Assembly: GCA_903919315.1 (NCBI GenBank)
Contig: CAIXHP010000059.1
Location: 1 to 58,165 of the forward strand
Direction of reading: 5' to 3'
Length of the DNA stretch: 58,165 nt
Source of the DNA: an uncultured Pseudomonadota bacterium
Lineage (GTDB): Bacteria; Pseudomonadota; Alphaproteobacteria; UBA9219
Shown: piece by piece, positions 24,690-32,900 of the stretch
Layout of the letters: each line of letters opens with the position of its first letter
Numbering within the stretch: the stretch's first letter is position 1
Notes under the pieces: model-generated
Told to the model about the DNA's origin: nothing
Seen by the model: the letters and a program-made list of their open reading frames with translations, nothing else
Databases searched by the model: none
Translations under genes and position numbers: made by a program

Positions 24690-26134
24690 GGTGTTACCCT
24701 GCGAAGAACGAAATTCGCCGTCGCGTCGTCGCGCGTTTGGGCGGATGCGTTGGTCAACGGCTCGTTCGGCGCGGTGGCGAAGGGATAACGGACGATGGCG
24801 ACTTCATAGCCGGGCAGCGCGTCGCGGAGGGTCGCGGCCAATGCGTCGAAGCGCGGCGTTAAGGCCTCCCGTTCGTCGAGCGTCGCGGCGGGCGCGTCGG
24901 TCAGGCGCAGGTTGAGGTCGAGTTTGCCCGTTTGCCATTCGAGCCGGGTTGCGCGGGCGGAGTTCGGCAGCGTGGCGTTGAGCGTTTCAAACAGCGCCCA
25001 TGGGGCTTCGGGGGGCGTTGTGAACAGGCGTTTGCGGGCCACGGCTTGCCGCAGGCGGCCCAGCGGCTCGGTGACGGGGGCGAGGGCGGCGTATTCTTCG
25101 GCGCGTTGGCGTTGCAGCGCCGCGATGTCACGCGCTTTGGCGCGATGGGCAAGGGCGTCTTGCCACAGGCCGGTCGCTTGTCCGGCGATCAGGGCGAGGG
25201 TCACGAGCCAGACCGCCGCCGCGCTGCGCCATCCCCAGCGCCGGATTGATGCTTCGCGCCGACGTTGTCGGGTTTCGCGCTGCATCAGGATGTGGCGCGG
25301 GCGGCGGTGGAGCATCCATACGGCGTGCAACAGGTCGGCGGTCGGGTCTTCGGCGCTGGGGGTGTAGGGCAGGTTGAGCTGCCGCGCCGCTTGATGCGGC
25401 GTGAGCATGGTCAGGGCGCAGGTCGGGAGGTTCAGTTCCGTCAGCGCGGCGTGGACGCGGGCGGGCATTACGGCCACGACCGACAGGCGTTCGCCGCCGG
25501 AAAGGCCGAGCCGCGCGAGATACCCAAGGCTGGCTTGAATGTCGCGGCCAATCGCGGCGGCGATGTCGTCTTCGGCCGCTGTCAGAGGCAGGGGCGGAGT
25601 CAAGCGGGTGAAGACCAGTTCCCCGTCGCGGGTGACGATCTGGCGAAAGCCGCCCGTGCGTTGCCAACTGAGGAGCAGGCCCCAGCCTTGCGCGGTTTGC
25701 GGCGCGAGGCTTGTGAGCATTGACGCGCTTTCGCCGGGCAGCAGCGCGACTCCGCCGGAGGGATTGGGGCGTTGGTTCAGACGCTCCAACCATGTCTCGA
25801 CCGGCCCGCCTTCGTGGACGCAGGCAAGGAGGGCGGCGCGGTTTTTCTGCGGCCATGCGGCTTTGAGCGGCGATTGCGGGAAAGCTTGTTCCAATCGACG
25901 TGCTAGAATCTTCTTGCGGTCAAAGGGGTTCAGGCGCGGGAGGACGACGGGGCGGAATTCTTGCGCCAGCACGTCGGCGAGGATCAGGACGGGGACGCGC
26001 GGTCGCGCCGCCAAGGCATCGAGGATGGGCCTCGCCTCGCCGTGGCCCGCGACGAACAGGGGCGCGGCGGTTCCGTCGCAGGGCGGCACCAGCAACGCGC
26101 CGTCGTCGCCGAGCATGAGGAGGAAAGGTTTCAT
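24686..26134 (-). CDS. GspL-like (PilM/PilN-type) assembly protein
   Basis: 482 residues. The cytoplasmic N-terminal half resembles the actin-like GspL/PilM fold (FLLMLGDDGALLVPP, DILASLGYLARLGLSGGERL-like region). A single transmembrane helix lies near residues 305-325 (SAAAVWLVTLALIAGQATGL), followed by a helix and a periplasmic PilN-like domain (ALFETLNATLPNSARATRLE). GspL recruits the assembly ATPase and pairs with GspM, whose candidate follows with a 4-bp overlap. No ATPase or pseudopilin gene is in the window, so the assembly partners are elsewhere or missing. Confidence 0.6.
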   Translation of the reverse strand: MKPFLLMLGDDGALLVPPCDGTAAPLFVAGHGEARPILDALAARPRVPVLILADVLAQEFRPVVLPRLNPFDRKKILARRLEQAFPQSPLKAAWPQKNRAALLACVHEGGPVETWLERLNQRPNPSGGVALLPGESASMLTSLAPQTAQGWGLLLSWQRTGGFRQIVTRDGELVFTRLTPPLPLTAAEDDIAAAIGRDIQASLGYLARLGLSGGERLSVVAVMPARVHAALTELNLPTCALTMLTPHQAARQLNLPYTPSAEDPTADLLHAVWMLHRRPRHILMQRETRQRRREASIRRWGWRSAAAVWLVTLALIAGQATGLWQDALAHRAKARDIAALQRQRAEEYAALAPVTEPLGRLRQAVARKRLFTTPPEAPWALFETLNATLPNSARATRLEWQTGKLDLNLRLTDAPAATLDEREALTPRFDALAATLRDALPGYEVAIVRYPFATAPNEPLTNASAQTRDDATANFVLRRVTP

Positions 26135-26138
26135 GCGC

Positions 26139-27350
26139 TCAACCTCCGCTCAAGCGGCCAAGGCTGCCGTAGACCGGGCCTAGCACCGCCAGAACCACCC
26201 ACGCCAGCAACGCGCCGACGAGGAGCGTGAGGGCGGGCTCAAGCGTGCCGAGGAAACGGCTGACGGCGGCTTGCGCTTCGGAGTCGCAGGCGCGGCTGAC
26301 TTCGTGCAGGGTTTTGGCGAGCTGGCCGCTTTGTTCGCCGACGCGGATCATCGGCAGGACGAAGGGCGGGAATAGGGCCGCTGTGGCGGCGGAGAGGGCT
26401 TGTCCGCTCTGCACCTGCGCTTGCGCGGCTTCGACGATGGCGATCAGGTGGCGGTTGCCGAGGACTCCGGATGCCAGCGCGAGACTGGAGGGCAGGTCAA
26501 CTCCGCTTTGCAGCAAGGCGGTCAGGCTTCGCGCAAAACGCGCCACGGACAGCTTGCGCAGAACCGGGCCGAGGCCCGGCGTTCGGAGAATCCAGCCGTC
26601 GGTGCGCCGCGCCACGTCGTTCGAGGCGCGTCGCGCCAACGCGACCAGCAGGGCTGCCATTGCGAATGCCAACAACGCCATCCACCATCCGGCGGCGAAC
26701 AGGCGCGACACGCCGATCAACAGGCGCGTGAACAACGGCAGGTCGGCGGACAGGGATTCCAACAGCGTCACGATTTGCGGCACCACCATGGTCATCATAA
26801 AGGCCATGACCGCCACGGCGACACCGACCAAGAACAGGGGATACCGCACGGCGCGGCGGATTTGTTCCTGCAGCGCGGACTGCCAGCGCAGTTGTTGTGC
26901 CAGTTGCGCGAAGGTGGCGGCCAGATCGCCGCTGCCTTCGCCCGCCGCGAGGATGGCGCGGAACACGGGGCCGAAGCTTTGCGGGTGTTGTCCAAAGGAG
27001 GCCGACAGGCTGATGCCGTGCTGGATGCTGCGTTGGATGGCCGTGATTTGTTCGCGCAGCGGGCCGGAGGGGAGGGCTTGGGCGACGGTTTGCAGCGCGG
27101 CGGGAAAGGGTAGCCCGGCGCGCAGCAAATCTTCCAACTGGCCGCACAGCGCGATGAGTTGAGCGAGCGGCACGCGTCCGCGCCGCTCGCGGCGGAGCGT
27201 TTCCGTTTTTGCGTTCTGCTGTTTGGCTTCGATCAGCTCCAGCCCGGATTCGCCGAGAAGCTGCGCCAGTTCGTTCGCGTTGGCCGCCTGCATCCACCCT
27301 CGTTGGATGCGGCCCGATGTATGCACGGCGCGGTAGCGATAGGCGGGCAT
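26139..27350 (-). CDS. GspF/PilC-family inner-membrane platform protein
   Basis: 403 residues with the family start PAYRYRAVHTSGRIQRGWM, two T2SF domains (about 65-185 and 268-385), and transmembrane helices near 167-190, 215-240 and 372-395. The repeat motifs are LCGQLEDLLRAGLPFPAAL and SLTALLQSGVDLPSSLALA. In secretion and pilus machines it anchors the ATPase and pseudopilin. First gene of the F-L-M-like trio, 4 bp before the L-like gene. Divergent from the DUF4402 pilin-like gene across a 403-bp regulatory spacer. Confidence 0.88.
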   Translation of the reverse strand: MPAYRYRAVHTSGRIQRGWMQAANANELAQLLGESGLELIEAKQQNAKTETLRRERRGRVPLAQLIALCGQLEDLLRAGLPFPAALQTVAQALPSGPLREQITAIQRSIQHGISLSASFGQHPQSFGPVFRAILAAGEGSGDLAATFAQLAQQLRWQSALQEQIRRAVRYPLFLVGVAVAVMAFMMTMVVPQIVTLLESLSADLPLFTRLLIGVSRLFAAGWWMALLAFAMAALLVALARRASNDVARRTDGWILRTPGLGPVLRKLSVARFARSLTALLQSGVDLPSSLALASGVLGNRHLIAIVEAAQAQVQSGQALSAATAALFPPFVLPMIRVGEQSGQLAKTLHEVSRACDSEAQAAVSRFLGTLEPALTLLVGALLAWVVLAVLGPVYGSLGRLSGG

Positions 27351-27431
27351 ACGGTCAAAAGCCCCGAAAAGGTGGATCGCGAACAGGAACGTTTCCGAAA
27401 ACTTCCGCCGAGCGGCTGTCTTCGGTACCTA

Positions 27432-27470
27432 TTTTGTCTAACGGAAAGGCGCGGGTTGCGCCAGACAAAA
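27432..27470. repeat. Two-tier perfect stem-loop
   Basis: TTTTGTCT at 27432-27439 pairs with AGACAAAA at 27463-27470, and inside it GGCGC (27448-27452) pairs with GCGCC (27458-27462) around a GGGTT loop, with an unpaired AACGGAAA on one side. Could be a structured 5' region, a small RNA part or a bidirectional terminator. Confidence 0.5.
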
Positions 27471-27560
27471 GGCGCGGGGTTCAAATCTAGCCCGCAACGC
27501 CTTCATATTACGCCGTGTCATTGTGTATTATCTTATTGTTATTGCATGAAAATGCGTCTT

Positions 27561-27661
27561 GTGCGGTCGTGTGCTGTCCAATTAACTTGTCTTTAACCAC
27601 ACGTCCGTATATCTAGCAATGTGCGATCGTGTGCATTCCCAATGTGCCATCGTATGCACTT
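27561..27661. promoter_or_regulatory. Three imperfect direct repeats, candidate operator array
   Basis: Copies at 27561 (GTGCGGTCGTGTGCTGTCC), 27621 (GTGCGATCGTGTGCATTCC) and 27644 (GTGCCATCGTATGCACTTA), spaced 60 and 23 bp, lie 90-190 bp upstream of the first DUF4402 gene. Such an array suggests binding sites for one regulator. Confidence 0.5.
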
Positions 27662-27753
27662 AGGCGTTCCTTTTCGTGATCAGCGCTGTGTCGCGTAAGG
27701 GAAGGCTCTCCGTGGTTTCTGAATTTCCTGCCACCCACATCGAGGAGAATCCT

Positions 27754-28272
27754 ATGATCAAGTCAAGAATGAAGTATCTCGCCCTGGCCCTGACGGCCTC
27801 GTTCTTCATGTGCGGCGGTGCGCAAGCCGCGACGCAGTCGGTGACGGCGAATATGGCGTTCGACTCGGTTCTGTCTCTGACCAAGAACGCCGACATCAAC
27901 TTTGGAACGGTGAAGGCGAGCACGGTCGGTACTTACACAATTAACACGGCTGGCACGGTCACGCCTGCAGGCGGCGGTGTTATTGTCGGCGGCACGACGG
28001 CTTTTGGCCAAATCACCATCACCGGCTCGGCCTCGCAGACTGTATCAATCAGCACAGGAACCTACACCGCGAACAACGGCGTAACGCCTTCGGCGGCGAC
28101 TTGCTCGTATGATGGGGCCGCTGCTTCTGCGTGCGACACGCCTTTGACCGGATTGGCGGCGCCTGGTGTTGGCAAGGTTTTGAGGCTCGGTGTCACGGCT
28201 TCTTCCGACGGCACGCAAGCCGCCGGTGCGACTGCTGCCCCGACGTTCGTCGTCACGGTCATTTACGGCTAA
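27754..28272 (+). CDS. DUF4402 exported protein, probable major fibre subunit
   Basis: 172 residues with a signal peptide (MIKSRMKYLALALTASFFMC, cleavage near AQA-AT) and a DUF4402 beta-sandwich: FDSVLSLTKNADINFGTVKA, then GTYTINTAGTVTP and ITITGSASQTVSIS. A Cys pair occurs in TPSAATCSYDGAAASAC, likely a disulfide. The C-terminus is an alternating hydrophobic strand ending VIYG, with the penultimate Tyr seen in chaperone-usher pilins. A gaggag site precedes the ATG. A strong hairpin at 28316 follows, which could make this the most abundant product of the operon. Function as a pilin is inferred. Confidence 0.85.
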   Translation: MIKSRMKYLALALTASFFMCGGAQAATQSVTANMAFDSVLSLTKNADINFGTVKASTVGTYTINTAGTVTPAGGGVIVGGTTAFGQITITGSASQTVSISTGTYTANNGVTPSAATCSYDGAAASACDTPLTGLAAPGVGKVLRLGVTASSDGTQAAGATAAPTFVVTVIYG

Positions 28273-28315
28273 GCTAAGCGTTGCGCGCTGTTTGCGCGTC
28301 GTGTTGTGTTTCCGG

Positions 28316-28342
28316 CAAGGGCGGGATAGTCTCCCGCCCTTG
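28316..28342 (+). terminator. Perfect 11-bp intercistronic hairpin (attenuator or mRNA-stabilising)
   Basis: CAAGGGCGGGA pairs with TCCCGCCCTTG around a 5-nt loop. No proper T run follows, so termination would be partial. It sits 44 bp after the first subunit gene and 30 bp before the second, the position where pilus operons often place a processing or attenuation hairpin. Confidence 0.65.
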
Positions 28343-28371
28343 TTGCGTCTTATCGCTTTGAGTTTTGCGCC

Positions 28372-28875
28372 ATGACGGGATGTCGCTTTCGCCGCTGTCT
28401 TTTGCTGGCCTGCGTCGTGTGCCTGATGCCTGCGCGTGTCGGGGCCGAAGAGGGCGTGAATTTTACCGAATCCCAGAAATTGACTTTCCCGACCATGGGC
28501 CTGCCCGCCTCGGGCGGGAGCGTCAACCTGACCATCAGTCCGCTGAACTCTTCGACATCGGGATCGGCCCAGATTATTTCCGGCGTTGCGAGTCGGGGGC
28601 AGTATGCTCTGTCGTTGTCGCCCGGCGGCAATCCGGTGTCGATTTCAATCGACATAACCGGTGTTACGACCGGCAATGCCGGTTTGACACTGGACAACTT
28701 CCGTGGCTTTTATGGAAGCCAGACGATTGACAGTTTTCCCAGCCCTACGTTGCCGTTGCCGCCGCGATCGCCCGCAAGTACGCCCCTGTACATCGGCGCT
28801 CGGGCGACGGCCAATTCGGCGGTGACTCCCGGGACTTATAACGCCAGTTTCTCGGTCACCATTTTTATCCAGTAA
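28372..28875 (+). CDS. DUF4402-like exported protein, probable minor subunit
   Basis: 167 residues with a signal peptide (CRFRRCLLLACVVCLMPARV, cleavage near GA-EE). The mature protein is beta-rich and patterned like DUF4402: FTESQKLTFPTMGLPASGG, INITGVTTG-like SIDITGVTTGNAGLTLDNF, and a closing strand TYNASFSVTIFIQ. It lacks the cysteine pair and the penultimate Tyr of its paralogues, so it may be an adhesin, tip or terminator subunit. It lies between the major subunit and the chaperone gene, 16 bp before the latter. Confidence 0.7.
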   Translation: MTGCRFRRCLLLACVVCLMPARVGAEEGVNFTESQKLTFPTMGLPASGGSVNLTISPLNSSTSGSAQIISGVASRGQYALSLSPGGNPVSISIDITGVTTGNAGLTLDNFRGFYGSQTIDSFPSPTLPLPPRSPASTPLYIGARATANSAVTPGTYNASFSVTIFIQ

Positions 28876-28891
28876 CCACGGAGTTTCGCTC

Positions 28892-29731
28892 ATGTCCTCG
28901 CGTTGTTTTGTTCGTTTCGCCGTTCTGGCGGTTGTGTTGCTTCTTGCGAGTCCGGCATCAGCGCGGAACGCTGAGATGCTGCTGTCGCCGACCCGCGTCG
29001 TTCTTGAGGGAGCCAATCGCTTCGCCACGGTCACCGTGCGCAACAACGGCGACGGAGTCGGGCGCTATAAGATCGAGTTGGTCGATACGGTGATGGCCGA
29101 AAACGGGGGCATCAGGATTCGCGAAGAGGGCAGCCGCGATGAATTTTCCGCGATGGATATGCTTAGCCTCTCGCCGCGCAGCATGACTTTGAAGCCGGAC
29201 GAGAGCCAGACGGTGCGTATTCTCGTGAAGATGAAGGGCGATCTTCCCGACGGCGAATACCGTTCGCATCTGCAGGTGCGGATGACGGAGAACGACCTTG
29301 ATCTGGCGACGAACAAGCCCGCGACCGACGGCGCGAGCGTCGTCCTGAAGCCCAAGATGACGACCGTCATTCCGGTGATCATCCGCAACGGCGCGACGAG
29401 CTATAAGGTCAGCGTCGACGAGGCGCAGCTGGTCACAGGAGGCGGCGACGGGAAACCGGTGCCGCAGGTGAAGCTCGCCCTCAGCTTTTCGGGCAATCGT
29501 TCCGTGCTGGGCGATGTCAAGGTGACCCATGTCGCCGCCGAGGGCAAGGAAACGCAGTTGGCCTTTTTCCGAGGCATCGCGATTTACCGTGGCCTTGCTA
29601 AGCGCGAGCAGACCGTGGATTTGACCGTTCCTGAGGGTGTCAATGTCCACAAGGGACGGCTGCGCGTCGCCTTTATGTCGCAAGAGGCTGAGGGCAGTCA
29701 GGTTCTGTCCGAAAAAGAGATCACGCCCTAA
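28892..29731 (+). CDS. PapD-like periplasmic fimbrial chaperone
   Basis: 279 residues with a signal peptide (FVRFAVLAVVLLLASPASA). The mature N-terminus has LLSPTRVVLEGANRFATVTV and SPRSMTLKPDESQTVRILVK, the two-strand core of the first Ig domain of pilus chaperones, followed by PDGEYRSHLQVRM, the usual GEYRS turn. A second domain begins at about residue 150. Members donate a strand to immature pilins and deliver them to the usher. It lies between two DUF4402 genes and the usher-like gene, so those are its likely clients. It is nearer to the COG3121 alternate-type chaperones than to classical PapD. Confidence 0.87.
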   Translation: MSSRCFVRFAVLAVVLLLASPASARNAEMLLSPTRVVLEGANRFATVTVRNNGDGVGRYKIELVDTVMAENGGIRIREEGSRDEFSAMDMLSLSPRSMTLKPDESQTVRILVKMKGDLPDGEYRSHLQVRMTENDLDLATNKPATDGASVVLKPKMTTVIPVIIRNGATSYKVSVDEAQLVTGGGDGKPVPQVKLALSFSGNRSVLGDVKVTHVAAEGKETQLAFFRGIAIYRGLAKREQTVDLTVPEGVNVHKGRLRVAFMSQEAEGSQVLSEKEITP

Positions 29732-29768
29732 TCGTCGATTCGGGGAAATTATCGAAAAAATACAGGGC

Positions 29769-29819
29769 CGAATCGGGTTTTAAGCTCTGGTCGAATCGGG
29801 TTTTATGGTCGACCATAAA
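29769..29819. promoter_or_regulatory. Tandem CGAATCGGGTTTTA repeats and a perfect 18-bp palindrome
   Basis: CGAATCGGGTTTTA occurs at 29769-29782 and 29792-29805. The second overlaps TTTATGGTCGACCATAAA at 29802-29819, a perfect palindrome. They lie 150-200 bp upstream of the usher start, between chaperone and usher genes. A dimeric repressor or activator site is likely. Confidence 0.55.
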
Positions 29820-29972
29820 CGCTTGGTTTGATCGGTTTGGATGCCCGCTGTATGACCGCTGATTATGATCCGTTCGGCCCTTCGCTTGCGCTTCGGCGGC
29901 GAAGGATGCCTGCGATGGTATGCGTGCCGTGTCGGAGGCGTATGTCCGCGCGTCTTCGCGCCGGTGGGGTCC

Positions 29973-32900
29973 ATGCCTAGGCGCTCTATCTGGTTTGCGC
30001 GGTGGTTTGTTGTCGGCGCGGTGGCGGCGTTACTCGTCCTGTTTTCCGGAGGGCCCGCTGCGGCGGCGGACACGCAGCCTTTTCTTTCGAATTTGGAACG
30101 TCTGAAAAACGTCTTAACCGGCGAGACGGCCGCGCCGCCGATGCCTGTTGCGGACAGTGTTCTGACGCTGTTGCCGCGCGTCGAAAACGCTCCCTTTGAC
30201 GGCGAGCTTATCGAAGCGATTGATTTGCCGGGGCAGACGTTTTTGCCGCTTGCGGCTTTTGTGCGCATTCTTGGTTTCGCGATCACGGTCGATTCCGGCA
30301 AGGACATTGCCAGCGGGTTTTTCTTTGCGCCCGAGAACACGTTTAATCTCGACTTGAACAATCGTACGGTTCGCATTCGTTCGACGCAACACGCTCTGAC
30401 GCGTGGCGACGTGCGCAAACGCAACGGGCAGATTTATGTCGATGTCGCGGCGCTGACGGCTTGGTTCGGCGTGGGCAGTGCGATTGACCGGGCGCAGTCC
30501 ACCATCCTGTTCTCGACCGACCGGAAGCGGCCTCAGGAGGCGTGGGATGAACGCGCGGCGCTGTGGGCAAAACGGTACGTCGCCCTTGAGGTCGAACGGC
30601 AACAGGCGCAGGTCTTGCCAAAATGCCGCCCTGCGGCGGCGCAACGGCCGTCGGGCGGCGGCGAGCCTGTGGCGATGCGCCGGTTTAGCGGCGAGGCCAC
30701 GCCGGGTTATCAGGTCGAACTGTACCGCGACGATGCGCTGGCGGCGTTTCAGATCGCGGATGCCCAGGGCCGGTATGATTTTGCGGATATTGTCCTTTCC
30801 GAAGGCGAGCATGTCGTTCGCACCGTGGCTTATGGAGCGCAGGGCCAGCGTAGCGAAAAAACGGAAACGGTCGCCGTCACGGTGCCGCCTTGCGAGATGC
30901 CGCCTGCGGCTACGGCGACTCCCGTCGCCGATCATCCGGCGGACGTTCTGCCGCGCAAAGAAGCGTCGGCGCCGATTGCGGCGGGCAAATCTGTGGCGGC
31001 AACGGCGGCGAAGAACTGGACGGAGCGATCCATCGTCCGCGACCATCAAACGCTGGGCGCGGTCGAAGCCTTTGTCGATTTGAAGGGCACGTTCCTGCGC
31101 CTCGATAGCTTGCTGCGGCTTCTTGGAATCTCTTACAGAACGCCGGACTCGGTCTATGCGCTCGACATCGTGAGAAAGGACGGCAGCGTCGTCGCGCTGG
31201 ATATTCCCAAGCGCGTCTATGTCGAGAACGGCCAACAGCATGGGCTTTATGATAACGACGCTTTCGGCAACGAGGACAAAATCTTTGTCAACATGACGCT
31301 GCTCAACCGTATTTTGCCGCCCAACCAGTTTGTTGAAGACCCGACCACGCGGTCGGTCGATGTTACCGAAGCTCAGGGGGGGATTCTGGGGTTGTGGTCT
31401 GACACGACGACGGATACAGCGGATATGGCTCCGCCTCCCTTGGCCGCGCCGGTTCAGCCGGTCATTGTCGATGATGTGTCGTCAGGCCAGCAGCAGGCCT
31501 CCGGCGCGGCGGCTTCGACGACCGAAGCTCCGGCGGAAGCGGGCGATGTTCTGCATCTGGAGCAACCCGCCGCGCCGTTGCCGCCTTCTCCTGCTCCGCC
31601 GTCCGCCGTGGTCGCCGCGCCGCCTAAGGTCGAGTCCGTGACGACCCGTGTTGCCGATAAAGGCGCGGAGGAGACGGATGATAAAACCGACGGCAACGAT
31701 GTTCTGATTCTCCAGCCGCGCATCAAGAGCCAGCCGCCCAGCAATGTTTTTATCGAGGCGCTTGATCTGCCGGGCGGCGTTTTCCTTCCGCTCAACGACC
31801 TCGTTCAGATTCTGGAATTTCCGATCAAGGTCGATCCGGAGCGCAGCACGGCGAGCGGATTTTTTCTTGCGCCGGAAAATATCTTTGAGCTTGATGTCGA
31901 AAAACGCGCGGCGCGCGTCGGCTCGGAACGTTATTCTGTGACGCGGAGCGACGTGCGTCGCCGCGAGGGGCAAATTTACGTCAGTGTCGAGAGCTTTGCC
32001 AAATGGTTCGGGATCGCGAGCGCGATTGATCGGACGCAGTCCACCATCCATTTCACAACAGACAAAAAACTGCCGGAGGAGGAGCGGGAGGAACGGCAGA
32101 AGCGCTGGCAGAAAATGCTGGCCGTGGTCGAGCCTGACGGCAATCATGATCCGGTGTTGCAAAATGATTATCAGGCGATTGGTTATCCGACCGTCGATGT
32201 CAATCTCGGTTCGTCGTACACGCATACGGCGCAGGCTTCGTCGTCCGGCGGCGAGGGGTCACAGCCTTTTGCGGCCAACTACAACATTCAGGGCGCGATG
32301 GATCTGGCTTATCTGACCGGCCAGTTCTATGCGCAAGGCTCTATGGACGGCAGCATGATGGACACGTTGCGCTTTCAGGCGGGACGCAAGGACCCCGGCG
32401 GCGGGTTGCTGGGTGGACTGCATGCCACGGAGTTTTCCTTGGGCGACGTGACATCGCCGTCGTTGACGCTTGTGACGTCCAATTCGCTCGGCCGCGGGTT
32501 TACGGTGTCCAATCGGGATTTGTCCGCTTCCGAGAATTTTGATTTTCGTAATTTCAGCGGCGACTCCGTGCCGGGCTATGAGGTCGAGTTGTACCGCAAC
32601 AACGTCCTTGTCGCGTTTCAGACGGTTGACGCGAGCGGCCGCTATAACTTCGTCAACATTCCTATTCTTTACGGCGAGAATACGTTCCGCATTGTTTTCT
32701 ATGGCTCGCAGGGACAACGCGAGGAACGGGTCGAGAGCGTGTCCGCTTCCAGCGCTTTGCTTAAGGAAAACAAATTCGTTTATACGCTGGCTGCCGACGA
32801 GCGCGGCAAGAATCTTCTTCCTGTCGGTCGGGAAAGCGCGGCCAATCCCTCGACCCCTGCGGGGATGCAACTGGTCGGCGGCGTGCGCTATGGCTTGACA

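Larger units (their letters stand above)
27351..27753. other. Divergent regulatory spacer between the F-like gene and the DUF4402 locus
   Basis: No gene. It holds a cruciform-forming inverted repeat at 27432-27470 and three copies of a GTGCGATCGTGTGCA-type motif at 27561, 27621 and 27644, in AT-rich sequence suited to promoters. Confidence 0.6.

Noticed and set aside
27461-27500. A GGTTCAAATC sequence resembling a tRNA T loop
   Set aside because: The possible flanking stem (GCGGG/CCCGC) would close a 12-nt loop and there is no acceptor, D or anticodon arm.
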